A stretch of 64,000 nt of DNA from Diphasiastrum complanatum (GCA_029204225.1 CM055098.1:12923815-12987814); one strand, 5' to 3'. Numbered from the stretch's first letter, positions 1 to 23,236 are shown. Notes: generated by a model from the sequence alone, not told the origin. Numbers and translations: made by a program.

Positions 1-188
1 GTACATCTTCTTCGTCATTGGCAATTCTCCAGCCCTTTGGCAGTTAGCACCATTTTGCTAGACGACTCGCAAATTTAGAAGCGCTTCTCACTTACGTTAT
101 GAATTTGTGCAGGCTTACAGTCCTTTGTCAAATTTGGTTGACTTGGAATCAGCAGGTTTTTTATGGCTCCACATCCCCGCTCACAATT
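1..188. other. Window start, no gene seen
   Basis: No recognisable coding region, RNA gene or repeat. The stretch leads into the left arm of the foldback element that starts near position 189. Confidence 0.4.
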
Positions 189-590
189 TTATACAACATG
201 GCAATGCCATTTACGGAGCTAAAGCTCCTTACACGTCACCACACATTGGTCTAGATTTGAGACTGCACCTTTCCAATGCCAGTCAACAACTCACCCATGC
301 ACCAACCAATAACCACACATTGGTCTAGATTTGAGCCTGCACCTTTCCAATGCCAGTCAACAACTCACCCATGCACCAACCAATACGTTCTTGGCCCATG
401 AGTCATTAGTAAAATAATAGGCTTTGCATTAGGGTGTAGAAAAAATTAATGGGCAAACACTTGACAAGGGACAATTTCAAAAGGTAAAGTTGTTGACTGT
501 CACCAAAAAGGTGCAGGCTCAAATCCGGACCACTATGTAGTGACATCTAAGGAGCTATCTCAGTGAATGGCATTGCCAAAGTTGTATATG
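189..590. repeat. Foldback (MITE-like) element with ~105-bp inverted arms
   Basis: The left arm (about 189-298) and right arm (about 484-590) are imperfect reverse complements. Shared blocks in the same order include TGGCAATGCCATT, GCTCCTT, GTCA, GATTTGAG, TGCACCTTT and AGTCAACAAC. The loop carries a second copy of part of the left arm. No transposase is encoded, so this looks like a non-autonomous foldback or MITE. Clean target-site duplications could not be identified by eye. Confidence 0.7.
238..386. repeat. 74-bp tandem duplication, two copies
   Basis: Two nearly identical copies with a 74-bp period; the shared motif TTGGTCTAGATTTGAG occurs at 245 and 319. The first copy belongs to the left arm of the surrounding foldback element and the second lies in its loop, so the duplication happened after or during formation of the hairpin. 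Confidence 0.8.
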
Positions 591-866
591 TGGTGTATAT
601 GTTGTATATCAGGACCACTAGTATGTATGAAAAAAAAAAACTAAAATTTAAAAGGTCAAATCTTATTACATTTTTAGAATAAAAATATATGAAATAGCGC
701 CCTTCAATCTGAAAGGTCTGGATTGTGTGTGCACGTCAAATTTAAGGCATCTTCTCTTGACTTGGTCTTATCTGCCAGCCTCCAGACACAGAATCTTTGG
801 TGGATAGGGATGCAGAGGGAGCCCTAATGCCGCTGTGTATTCTACTTCGCACACCTAGATTACTGC
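591..866. other. AT-rich intergenic stretch upstream of the small gene
   Basis: No coding sequence is recognised. It contains a short A run near 630 and otherwise looks like ordinary upstream sequence for the gene beginning near 1.0 kb. Confidence 0.4.
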
Positions 867-874
867 CACGTGTC
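867..874 (+). promoter_or_regulatory. G-box / ABRE-like CACGTGTC
   Basis: CACGTGTC combines a G-box core with an abscisic-acid-response-like flank. It lies about 100 bp upstream of a TATA-like element and 430 bp upstream of the start codon of the small gene. bZIP or bHLH factors bind such sites in plants; regulation here is inferred from position only. Confidence 0.45.
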
Positions 875-971
875 GCCGAAGCTTATTTTAACGGTCACAT
901 TCGAAATTGTTTCAAAATCTGTACGTTAGTTTAAACATCTAACGGTGGCGGGCTTCAGACTCTTCGTGTCA

Positions 972-979
972 TTTAAATA
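972..979 (+). promoter_or_regulatory. TATA-like box of the small gene
   Basis: TTTAAATA sits about 100 bp downstream of the G-box-like site and just ahead of a purine-rich GA leader, the usual order for a plant promoter. The start of transcription cannot be fixed from sequence alone. Confidence 0.45.
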
Positions 980-1028
980 CAGAGGATGAGATGAAGAGAG
1001 GAAGAAAGAGAAAGGGGTGTGGCGATGG

Positions 1029-1050
1029 CGAGAGAGAGAGAGAGAGAGAG
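1029..1050 (+). repeat. (GA)n microsatellite in probable 5' leader
   Basis: About 22 bp of GA dinucleotide followed by an A run, between the TATA-like box and the start codon at 1298. GA tracts are common in plant 5' leaders and can bind BPC/GAGA factors. Confidence 0.7.
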
Positions 1051-1297
1051 AAAAAAAGGGGCAGCGCAGCCATGGAGAGAGGGCGAGAGAGACACAGAAA
1101 AGTTAGGTTGAAGATCTTTAGATCTGTGCATAAAGATTTGGGAGAGATTTGAGAGGACAAGCTCGCAATCCTGTTGTGTCAGTTTGCTTGTTTTGTTAGA
1201 TTTATGTGAATTTGTGTGCTGCAGCTAGCATTTGAGCGTTTTCTTCTATTTTTCCATTTGTTGTGTAGGTGGGTAAGCCCATCCATCCAGAATACCC

Positions 1298-1594
1298 ATG
1301 GATTGTGAGCAACCGCCGGCAAAAGATTCACCAGTGGATGGAACCCATCACAGCAGATCCCAGTTCAAAAGATGCGAGCAGGAAAGCGATCTAGCTCGTG
1401 CTCGGCTTCTGGCCATTTCTCAAGTGGAACCCAACTCGATCTCATCCCCTACCATCACTGATCTTCCCCTTTTTCGGACTGATGACAAGATTGCAAAAAC
1501 TAGGGACGAAGAGGAAAAGTACAGGTTGAAATTGATGGCTATCTCGAGTATCGATTCCAGTGACATTACCGATTCTACGATGAAAATAAGCTGA
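1298..1594 (+). CDS. Small hypothetical acidic protein with internal duplication (98 aa)
   Basis: I do not recognise the family. The 98-residue polar protein has no signal peptide or membrane segment. Its main feature is an internal repeat: residues 34-49 (RARLLAISQVEPNSIS) align without gaps to residues 76-91 (RLKLMAISSIDSSDIT), sharing the core [RL]-x-[RK]-L-[LM]-A-I-S-x-[VI]-[ED]. Both repeats follow acidic stretches, so they may form short amphipathic helices with a binding role. The case for a real gene is the G-box, TATA-like box and GA-rich leader in order upstream, and the presence of the same motif twice in one frame. A splice acceptor-like TGTGTAG at 1264-1270 suggests a possible 5' UTR intron. 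The ATG at 1298 is the first in this frame. It could still be a chance frame in a transcribed region. Confidence 0.5.
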   Translation: MDCEQPPAKDSPVDGTHHSRSQFKRCEQESDLARARLLAISQVEPNSISSPTITDLPLFRTDDKIAKTRDEEEKYRLKLMAISSIDSSDITDSTMKIS

Positions 1595-3010
1595 AAATAG
1601 GCTGCCTATGTAGCCATTTGATGTATCAACGAGCACCCACTGTTGGATTATCACACGTGTGTGAAGGGGGTGGGGTGTACCTTCGGCTGTTTTATCTGCC
1701 GTGTATACTGTATGCTATTCGATCCAAACGTGTCGTAAATCCGTTTCTTTGTTTCTGGTTTCCCAGTTGTAGAAAGCAGATCCTGCAATTGTGCACTAGA
1801 AAGTTGCATTTGCAACTTGACGATTAAATATAAATACGATCATTCTGTTCTTGAAACTGTACTTGCGTACTTCTGTGGAGAAGTGTTTCCTGCATTGATC
1901 TTAAGATGTCTTGTAAATGTCATTGGTGTGATAAGTTGCTTTGCACTTTCTCCCAACGTTGCAATCCAAATGCGTCATGATTCATACCCAATTTTGCCAG
2001 AATCTTCAATACTATTGAACGAATGCCAGAATGTTTATTTATCAGTTCTATCCTGCAACAGTAATGCATAGGACGACAACAAGCATGTTCAAGGGTTTTG
2101 CGTTCATTCTATTCATTTCCTCATGTTCCCTATTAACTGATAATCCAGACAGCTTATATATTAGTGAGGAAGTCTGATGTAAATGCAGTCTGAAACAAAC
2201 TTGGGAGTATCTGAAACACTTGTAATAAAATTTGTAACTTTTTATAGGTGGCTTTTGTGTATTTTCTTTCCAGAAGAGCATGAGTGATCTGAATACGTAT
2301 AGACCTTACTTGTGCCATTACATGAGCTTTGAAACCACCATGAGGGTTAATAGTTATAATGACCTGTTTAATTGTTTGTCTTGCATCTTGTACCTTCAAA
2401 ATTTCTGGTCTCTAGATTTCAATTATTGTTTCTATTCTAAGTAATTTTGTTCCAAAAGCTTCTAGGAGATTTGCAATGAGCGAGTCATTTTTCTGGTCAA
2501 CAGTGCCCAGTTTATTGCCTAAGTGCTCATGATTGAGGTAGCCTTGTGATATACTCAACACCATTATGGCAGCCTGAGATAATGAAGTGGTCTAAAACGG
2601 ATAGATCTTCTATATTTTCAAAAGCAAAGACTTAGGATTAGGTAGTGCAAATGGTCCAAGCCTTGATCTATTGTGGTGATATCAGCTGAAACCATTGGAA
2701 AATCAGAACATTGAAATTTATCAAGTTGTTGTGAAGAGATAATAGTGAATAAGGTTGTCAATCTGGTGGGAGTTCCTGTCTTCAGCACTGATGCTCAACA
2801 TTTGGTTGTGTGTAAGTGCATGCTGTAAGATAATTTGTCAAGCTGAGGCTGGAGTTAGGTTATGCATCTTTTTCTCTTATCAAGTGTGTAGCTACGTCTC
2901 TTTGAAATAGAGTGGAAGGCACATTTGTACTTTTGCTTCATGATATGGTCTTGATAGTTTGTTTGCCTAAAAATTTAAATCCCTATAAATGTGTACAAAT
3001 TACCAATCTT
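1595..3010. other. 3' flank of the small gene, no further gene seen
   Basis: Short frames here show no family resemblance. The first 630 bp may be 3' UTR, since an AATAAA occurs at 2224-2229. The remainder is unremarkable AT-rich sequence. Confidence 0.4.
2224..2229 (+). terminator. Candidate polyadenylation signal AATAAA
   Basis: Canonical AATAAA about 630 bp downstream of the small gene's stop codon, followed by T-rich sequence. The long distance makes the assignment tentative. Confidence 0.25.
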
Positions 3011-3146
3011 GCATGAGCTTACTTCTTAGTACCTTAGCCCGTTCTGGAACGAGACCCCCAAAAAAATAAAAAAACACTGCATGAGCTTACTTCTTAGTAC
3101 CTTAGTTCGTTCTGGAACGAGACCCCCCCAAAAATTAAAAAACACG
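3011..3146. repeat. 68-bp tandem duplication with retroposon-like A-rich tails
   Basis: Two copies with a 68-bp period (3011-3078 and 3079-3146) each contain GCATGAGCTTACTTC, then GTTCTGGAACGAGACCCCC, then an A-rich tail. A related block, CCCGTTCCGGAAC followed by an A-rich run, occurs at about 14969-15010 inside HEMB intron 10. The shared palindromic core plus A tail resembles the 3' end of a SINE or other retroposon, but the family is not identified. Confidence 0.6.
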
Positions 3147-4488
3147 TATTTTTCTACAAAGAAAAAAAAAACCCTACTGTGTTCCTTCTTTTGTATAGTT
3201 TCTTTGATGCATATATATACATGGTCCAGACACATTTTAAGCCTCAAATGTAGAGACACTAATAGAAGGGACTTTGATCGTTATACATATACAAATACCC
3301 TATCAGCCATGGATACCTGAGAGACATATTCGGTGTGCCAAGGGATTTGTCCTACCCTGCTACAAACAAGCCAAGCCAGTTCATAGCTCACCTTCATTGG
3401 CTTGTGAAGCTGATCAGTCCTTATTTGCATTTCCCTTTTGAAAAGTTTTGATCTATCTCAAACATTAAAGAATCAAAACCATTTGCTTATGGAACCGGTT
3501 AGTCACAAGTGGGGTATTTCCACCCTAACATGTTGTTGTTCTATCCTATTTAACTCTATAGTGGAAAATGGATCGAGGTCATATTTAAGTTTGAATCTCG
3601 GTTATGATTTTAATGGGACCAGGGTTATATGGAGTTCAAATCATGTCCATATTTAACTTTGGATTATAGTTATATTTGAGTTTGAATTTGTCAAATGCAA
3701 TCAATTATTGTGCGCACTTGAACATTCTATATTATCTAAGTACTACACTATACTAAGAAGTAAACCATTTTAATTACAAGATAAATCACTATTTTCTAGT
3801 TACATTTAACATTTTTTTGTGAAACAATTGGCATTTGAAAATTAGGCTTATCCTTTTTTGAAAACCTAAAGCCAACACGAAGATCATCAAGCATACATTC
3901 AGAATGCATAAGGCTCTCTTCACCATCGAACTACAGCATGTTTTACAAGACATTCAAGGGACCTGCTCCTCCAATCCCAAAAGCAGTTTTCCAACATTTA
4001 GCAAAGCACGTCCACCTCATATCCTCATATTCATTCAATAATCCTCTTCGATAGTTTCACATAATTGACATGTGTCATATTGTTTCAAGATTACCAAAAC
4101 ATCATAAAGCAATCATTTTGCGAGGAACTCATTCTCATTAGCACACAAAGCCTAGCCACTGTGAACTTTCTTGCTCCCTTACCAATTGAACTCTGGATCT
4201 TACTTGCACGTCTGACTGAAAAAGAAGCACAAATCTGTAGACTTGTTGCTCTTAACAAGAATACCTCACTTGAGACACTTGTAGCATTTGACAATATTAT
4301 TCGCATGAACTTGTTCAAACCTTCTCCTTGGCCTTCTGAGCAAACCTGGGCTCAAGTTCGTGGACACTCTGACACCAGTTTCAGTAGAATGAATATGCAC
4401 CAAGCCAGAATCTGAAACTAGAAAAGACCCTTCTTCAAATGCAGATGTGGTGACAAGTGCAAGAATAATTCCTCTATAGTCTGGTTCG
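3147..4488. other. Gene-free stretch with one unassigned 116-codon frame
   Basis: An open frame at 4065-4415 (+) encodes 116 residues without a recognisable domain or promoter. Its composition is protein-like, so it could be a retroelement fragment or decayed exon, but nothing supports a function. The rest is AT-rich with no recognised feature. Confidence 0.35.
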
Positions 4489-4870
4489 TGTGAGAGATTT
4501 CAACTAGTTTAGTCTAGTTTAGTCATATTTTGGTAAATTGTCAATAAGAGGCCAAAACTCATTTTAGACTTAGAGATAAACTTTTTGACGTTATATTAGT
4601 TTAAAATACATTCAATAAACACTTTTTGAAAGTGTGGGAAAGTTGGTAGTCGAGTTTGAGAGAGATTCAAATGAACTTTGGGTACATTGAATATAGACCC
4701 AAAAATAGTAGGGTTTACATTTTGGAGGGAAAGCCATGTGGCCAAGTAGGGTTTGGACACTCTATAAAAGGATGTAACTCGTGGAGAGACACATCTTCTC
4801 TCTTCTCTCTCTCATTTATCATTATACATGGTTCTCTTTGGGTTCTACTACTCATTGGTGCACTATCTTA
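4489..4870 (+). mobile_element. Truncated LTR, family B, with TATA box
   Basis: Starts TGTGAGAGATTTCAAC and is collinear with the LTRs at 22591-23236 (+) and 57070-57695 (-), including AAAGTGTGGGAAAGTT, GACCCAAAAATAGTAGGG, the promoter TATAAAAG (4763-4770) and TACATGGTTCTCTTGGG-like blocks. Similarity stops near 4870, so the last ~270 bp of the LTR, with its TCACA end, is missing. No PPT precedes it; it is an isolated truncated LTR. Confidence 0.75.
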
Positions 4871-5262
4871 TAGATTAGACTTTTGCACCTTTTACATAGC
4901 ATAGATTAATACTTTTTTTAAAAAATTTGGAGAAAAAGGGACAAGAGCAAGTTGTCTCACAATAAGAAACAAAAGGGTTTTTTCATTAGCTTATTGGGGG
5001 AAGGGTTGTTTACTAATCATACAATCATATTTAAGAAAATATATAATATGATTGTATGAGCAACTATTCTTGGTTACGATGAAAGCCATACTTTTGTGAG
5101 CAACTATCCCTCTTATGAGCAACTATCCTTGGCTAACAATAATAGTTCTTTTGCCTATGTCTGCATGTTTACTAATTCCATTTATTCCCTCCTATATTAA
5201 GGGCATCAGAGTTATTCGATGGTTAAATTAAAACATGATAGATGTCATTGATTTTCAGCAGA
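4871..5262. other. AT-rich stretch, no gene seen
   Basis: Contains two close repeats of TGAGCAACTATCC(T/C) near 5097-5133 but no coding sequence or recognised mobile-element domain. Confidence 0.35.
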
Positions 5263-5418
5263 GATTAGGAATCGATGAATTCTCCATCAAGCTCATTTTA
5301 TTAACAAGATTTGTCACTCCTATACGCAGCTACAAAATTTGATTAGGAATCGATGAATTCTCCATCAAGCTCATTTTATTAACAAGATTTGTCACTCCTA
5401 TACGCAGCTACAAAATTT
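5263..5418. repeat. 78-bp exact tandem duplication
   Basis: Two copies, 5263-5340 and 5341-5418, both starting GATTAGGAATCGATGAATTC and apparently identical throughout. Lack of divergence suggests a very recent duplication or an assembly duplication. Confidence 0.85.
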
Positions 5419-6126
5419 ACTTGTAATATTTGTACATTGCTGGTGGTTCTATTCCTCTATTAATGGGAGCTTTAACTATGGGTCTTTATAGATTCAATGA
5501 ACCAACACTCATTTTCAAAATTTAGATAATAGATCCTATACCATAGCATTAGACATGGTTTTATATCTAAGCTAAACATTTACATGATTGCAATTACAAC
5601 ATAATGTTTGAAAAGTTGGCATACCTTCCAAGGCTTGAGGATGAATCTTGCAGAGTCATTTAATGCCAAGCGCAAAAGAATCCCCATCCAATGGTGCACA
5701 TTAGGTGAGAGAATGGCAGCGTCTCACTTGTGTGCAAGGATTAGCATAAGGTCCTTGAAAGCTATGAACTAGTTGAGCAAGAAAATCGAAGAAAAATGAA
5801 TGTGCAGCCTGGAGCAATCTGTGAGCAGGAAAAGAAGCTAACAAGCTTGTGAAATGCAGGGCGAGGATGAGTTGACTTCGTTCGCTCGTCTGTGAAACGA
5901 GCCTCGTATCTTACTGGCACGTCTGGTTTGGCGGCGACCTTCTTGAATGCCTGCTGACACATGTCCTCAACCGTTGCCCGCCGCCCTGCCTGCCCTTGCC
6001 TTTTCCCTGCCTGCTTGCCATGTGGCATTGGATAGTTTATCCCATAAGTCTCTAGGAGAAGTGAATCTGGTTGTATATATGTTAAAAATGCTATTTGCAT
6101 AGCATCTGTGCGTGAGCGTGAAGGTC
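5419..6126. other. No gene seen; leads into GC-rich block
   Basis: The only sizeable frames are antisense ones running into the GC-rich repeat block, where low stop-codon density explains them. No domain was recognised. Confidence 0.35.
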
Positions 6127-6381
6127 GTGCTCGCGAAAAATTGTGGTGCCCTTCGAAAAAGTGGTCCCGGGCTTTGGACCCTAGGGAGCCACGGGTCCAA
6201 GGGCCTACAAGGCAGCGGTGCCCATCAGAAAAGGTGGGTCTCGGGACCCGACGAGACCCACCATCCTGCATCCCGCCTGGTGCTCGCCGAAAATGTGGTC
6301 CCGGGCTAGGTACGCGTTGGGAGCCAAGTGGCCAGGCGCCCGTGAGAAAGTGGTGCCCGCCAAAAAAGGTGGTCCCAGGCT
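6127..6381. repeat. GC-rich array of short repeats
   Basis: Six related units of the form GGTGCCC-(5-7 nt)-AAAA-GTGGTCCCGGG begin near 6127, 6145, 6217, 6279, 6335 and 6352. Spacings are 18, 72, 62, 56 and 17 bp, so close pairs sit at both ends and single units in the middle. The block is far more GC-rich than its surroundings. Open frames on both strands across it reflect composition, not genes. A perfect hairpin (6233-6262) lies in the centre. Confidence 0.7.
6233..6262. repeat. Perfect 11-bp-arm hairpin
   Basis: GGTGGGTCTCG (6233-6243) is the exact reverse complement of CGAGACCCACC (6252-6262), with an 8-nt loop. It lies in the middle of the GC-rich array and would form a very stable stem in single-stranded DNA or RNA. 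Confidence 0.8.
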
Positions 6382-7095
6382 CGGACGGACGCAAGACACC
6401 TCACGTGATTGGGAAAATTTATGATTGCCTACCCAGTCAAATGTCATTCGCTCACTGGCACGTCCCCGTACGGATAAGCTAATACCATTATGGTCAGCTG
6501 GTGGTGATTCTTAGTTAAAATTGGACACATTAAATCCCATAATCTGCCTTACTAATTTTAGTAAAGTAGCTCTGAAGGGCATAAGTTTCTACCTTTCAAT
6601 TTTGAAAGGTGCAAGTGTTGCTCTTGCTTCAGTGGGCAGCGCCATCGCTCCTCTCAGCCAAAGCCTCCGTGAGATTCATTCATTCATTTTGCTTGATTTT
6701 GGGTTCTGAGAGAGCATCGATTCATTCATTCTGGTTGTCGCTAAAAGGAGGAGAGAGCATTCTTGTTTTGAGGAAGAACAGAGAGTTCTTGCATTCAAAA
6801 AGGATCAGAGAGCTTCTAATTGCTAGTTTTACTATACATTCTCCTCTCCTTTTTTTAAAAAATAGAAATGTTGAGCTCACAGATCACGGAAGAAGCCTGT
6901 TACTGATCTTCCTATGCTTAGATTATGGGAACAATTGCCATCAAATTGTGGATTCAAGCTTTTGGAATGGTGATCATATGAAGAAAGCTAACATCTATTT
7001 CATTATCTCTCTCACAAATCTCTACCTCAAAAATCTCTCTACCTCTTACTTTTTTTCTAATATGTCTGTCTACACGGCCTCTCTCAGCGATCACA

Positions 7096-7098
<3 letters not shown>
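6382..7098. other. Upstream region of HEMB, no gene seen
   Basis: A long frame at 6609-7244 (+) runs through ATTCATTC repeats and the CT microsatellite and has no family resemblance; I treat it as chance. Confidence 0.35.

Positions 7099-7157
<59 letters not shown>
7099..7157 (+). repeat. (CT)n microsatellite, ~58 bp
   Basis: Uninterrupted TC dinucleotide about 670 bp upstream of the HEMB start codon. Similar CT/GA tracts recur at 1029, 19175, 39545 and 53428. Confidence 0.9.
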
Positions 7158-7158
<1 letters not shown>

Positions 7159-7199
7159 CCCCCTCTCAATTTCTCTCTTTCTCTATTGAAGGGCATCAT

Positions 7200-7297
7200 C
7201 TGACCATAACGTCAGATAACGGGGCCCTGAAGGGCCAACTATGAGATTTTGGGGAGGGCTCACCCTCCCGGGCTTGCCCCCCAAAGGGCCGGTTATC
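7200..7297. repeat. Nested GC-rich hairpin cluster
   Basis: Three stems are visible. CTGAC (7200-7204) pairs with GTCAG (7211-7215). A long imperfect stem pairs GATAACGGGGCCCT (7215-7228) with AAGGGCCGGTTATC (7284-7297). Inside its loop, GGGAGGG (7252-7258) pairs perfectly with CCCTCCC (7263-7269) across four bases. It resembles a tiny foldback element or an intrinsic DNA/RNA structure 530 bp upstream of HEMB. Confidence 0.65.
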
Positions 7298-7770
7298 TAA
7301 TACGTGAACTCGTGTGAAGCTGGAAATCCGAAAATCAATCCTAATAATAGCAGAAAAATCAGATGAGAGTCTCAATCTAAGAGCAAACAAACTAGTATAC
7401 AAGCTGAGGAACAACTCTCTGAGCATCCACAATTATGCATCGCGAGGAGCTGTTGCCACCATCTCCCTCGCAGCCATTCATGTGAAAAGGGACGCAATTG
7501 GCACTGGATGCCACCAAAGTTGCCTCCCCTCCGCCTCCCTTATCGGTACTTTTTGAATGTACTCAGGCACCTGAGCGTTGAAAGCGACGCGTGCCTCACA
7601 GCCACTGGTACGCGTGTTAGGCCAATGCCCGTGCGACTAAGTGACTTCCGGAGGGGGTAGCCTCCTGCATTTGATCGGGCGCTTGCCTTGTGTGTGAGTG
7701 ACATTCTCACGAGGGCACTTGCGGTTTTGGACTTCGTCAGGTAGAAGTGTCCTTGAAGTGTCGATGGATC

Positions 7771-7787
7771 GATAATATAATAATAAG
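7771..7787 (+). promoter_or_regulatory. Possible HEMB core promoter (GATAA / TATA-like)
   Basis: GATAATATAATAATAAG contains a light-response-type GATAA motif overlapping an AT-rich TATA-like run, 45-60 bp upstream of the HEMB start codon. That would give a very short leader, so the true start may lie further upstream. Confidence 0.3.
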
Positions 7788-7829
7788 ACGCCCATCTTCT
7801 TCACGATTACCTGAAGAAGCAAGCCTGCG

Positions 7830-20674
<12,845 letters not shown>

Positions 20675-21169
20675 AAATTTGTTTGTGTGTTGCTGATGTC
20701 TGCACGTGATGAAGCCATGTTGCAATCTTCTGTTTTATTTTATACCGTGGGGTTTTATGGCCTGCACCTTTGGGTAAATTTAAATTGCGCATTTTGAGAA
20801 ATCCAAATTTGTGCATTTAGGAAAATTTCTGACTATCCTTTCAATGCATCTCTACCCAAAGGGGTTGAAGCATTACAATACAGAAGTCAGGGTTCTACTT
20901 CTGTCAATTGAAAATGAGAAATTCTTTATGTAGGTTTGTCTATAGAAGAATATGCATAATGTGTGTAGATGGCTTCAAAGGCTATGTCAAACCTTATAAT
21001 ACATGTAATGTGAGAATATTGTATGGAGACCTCTTCAATTGAATCTATTTATTTGAACTCACACTTAATGCTTTGATGACCTGTATATCGTTTTCATTAA
21101 TTTGTTCTCATATTGCCCCAATCATACTTGCTCCACTAGGATAGCAAGCACCTCATGCAAACATGATGG
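20675..21169. other. HEMB 3' flank
   Basis: Follows the HEMB stop codon. T-rich sequence around 20730 could form the 3' UTR, but no canonical AATAAA is evident. No other feature seen. Confidence 0.4.
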
Positions 21170-21430
21170 AGCCAAAAGCTTCAATGAGCCAGGATTAGTG
21201 GAATTATGATTCAAAACAAGAGACTGAATCTTCAAAGCAATATGCAATCTATGCTTCTATGCAACAACAATAGTCTAGACAATGGGCCAGAGTGCCACTT
21301 GGTTGCTTTGGATGCGAAGAAAATCATCAAATTGTAGAATGTCTAAACAAGGGCATATTCACTCCTTTCTGTCGTGAATGCAGATATGGGCACCATGCTC
21401 AGATTGAAGTGATTCAGAAATTTTGGACTC
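21170..21430 (+). pseudogene. Gag zinc-knuckle fragment of an LTR retrotransposon
   Basis: One frame with two in-frame stops ends in paired zinc-knuckle-like motifs, CFGCEENHQIVEC and CRECRYGHHAQ (about 21310-21410), preceded by a polar Gln/Ser-rich stretch, as in retrotransposon nucleocapsid regions. The first knuckle is one residue short between Cys2 and His. It is a short fragment with no pol nearby. Confidence 0.5.
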
Positions 21431-22590
21431 AAAATTTTTTTCTATATTAAATCTGCAAATAATAGCAATATTTCATTTAGAACAAAGTTTTTCTTTTTCT
21501 TGTATATGTCCATCATTTGTGCAATGCATTAGATCTCAACTCCCGTCTTTGCGAAGAGGAAAGGAAGTCCTCACCGATTCATTACTTACTGGAGAACCTA
21601 GAACATGGTTTTGTACACATTAGAGATTTATGCTAACATTGTCTTTCAACAAAAATGCATGACTCACAATTTGACTCATATACATTTACATCCTTCAAGT
21701 TTAATGATACATACTTATTTTATGCGTTTGCTTGTTATATTTTGAAGCACTTTTTGTCTTTGTTTCGGTAACTCGTATACATATTACGGTTGTTGTTCTT
21801 ATTTATTTTATTTTATTTTAAATTTTATTATTATTTTTAATTAGATTTGTAAATTTTAAAAAATTTGAATTTTATTTTATTTGAATTATTATCATCATCA
21901 TTACTTTCTTTTTTCTTCTTATTGGTTGTCCTTTGCTTCAACACTGAGTACCCCCAAGAGAATTTGGATTCTTTCGAAACCCAGTTAGCAACTTATGCTT
22001 GGGTATTGATGAGACATAAGCAATGTTGTTTGGCTAAGATTTTTTGTTTATTGAATTTTATATTATTGTTTTTTGACTTTTTGAGTTGCTCGTATATTGT
22101 TTCTAAGTTTTACCTTATGACATCATTGACTTCTCTATATAAATTTGTGAAATCGGATATATTCTAATTTCACAAACAAATATTTTTCCGTCACTTTAGT
22201 GGACATGCAAATCCTTAATGAATTTTCGTCCAAGTAGTGGCCAACTATATGTTCTTATTTGCATATCTTGAGAGGGTGCGCATGCCCCTACAACTAATTT
22301 AATATTTTACTTATCAAAACTAACATCTCTTACTCGATGTTTTTAGGGTGCTCTCTTTTCTTTTCTTTTTTTAGTTCTTAGTCTATTGCTTATTAGGGCT
22401 AATCACTTGCTTCTAGTTCACCCAAATAGTCTAGCTCTAGTTTCAATAGTTTTTGAAGTGAGTTTGTGATTTATTGCCTATTAAGTTGTGTTGTACCTTA
22501 ATCATTTTTTTGGTTCTCTTCTAAGTATCTACTTTTCATATTTAAAGTTTAATTTATAAAATTGTTCTTACTTTAAGTTAATTGATGCTC
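21431..22590. other. Very AT-rich gene-free stretch
   Basis: Runs of TTTTATTTTA-type sequence near 21800-21900. The longest frame (21865-22167) is a hydrophobic by-product of T-rich composition. No feature recognised. Confidence 0.4.
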
Positions 22591-23236
22591 TATGAAAGAT
22601 TCAACTAGTTTGATCATATTTGTTATATTTTCATATTTGGCATATTGAGGTCAACTTTGTTTTTAGACTTAAAGATTGACTTTTCAAAGTTCATTAGTCT
22701 AAATGTCATTTGAATAAACATTTTTTCAAAGTGTGGGAAAGTTAGAAGGCGAATTTGTATATTCAAATTTGAATGTTGGGTACTTTGAATTTAGACCCAA
22801 AAATAGTAGGGTTAGCATTTTGAAGAGAAACCCAAGTGGCCAAATAGGGTTTGGACCAGTTATAAAAGGATGTAACTCATGGAGAGAGTGATTTTCTCTC
22901 TTCTCTATCTCATTTCATGCTTATACATGGTTCTCTTGGGTTCTACTATCCATTAGTGCACTATTATTGTGATTGCATGCAATTTTATGTGTAGAATGAT
23001 CTATATTTGTTATTTTTGGATCCACACGTGTGAAATACAGTAACTTGTTGGTTTTGTACGGACAACAACAATACTTTATCATTTCATTCAAGTTTGATCA
23101 AGTTCTATTAGTGTTTGCATCTCATTTTGTGTGTAGGTGCTAATTTTTCTACATTGGTGAGATTGGTAGTATATTTCTCTTTCTAACCAAAGATCTTTCA
23201 AGAGGATTGGATCTTAACGATCTGAAATCTTTCACA
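22591..23236 (+). mobile_element. Complete 5' LTR, family B (646 bp)
   Basis: Begins with TATGAAAGATTCAAC (TGTGA in the other copies) and ends TCTTTCACA, directly followed by a PBS-like TGGTTTCAGG at 23237. TATAAAAG lies at 22861-22868. It is collinear over its length with the antisense LTR at 57070-57695; the ends TGTGA and TCACA are complementary, as expected for an LTR. Confidence 0.8.

Noticed and set aside
5762-6482. Overlapping frames of 124 and 210 codons on both strands at 5.8-6.5 kb
   Set aside because: They coincide with the GC-rich repeat array, where stop codons are rare; the repeated residues mirror the DNA repeats and no family is recognised.
6609-7244. 211-codon frame upstream of HEMB
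   Set aside because: A large part is the CT microsatellite and ATTCATTC repeats; no resemblance to known proteins.
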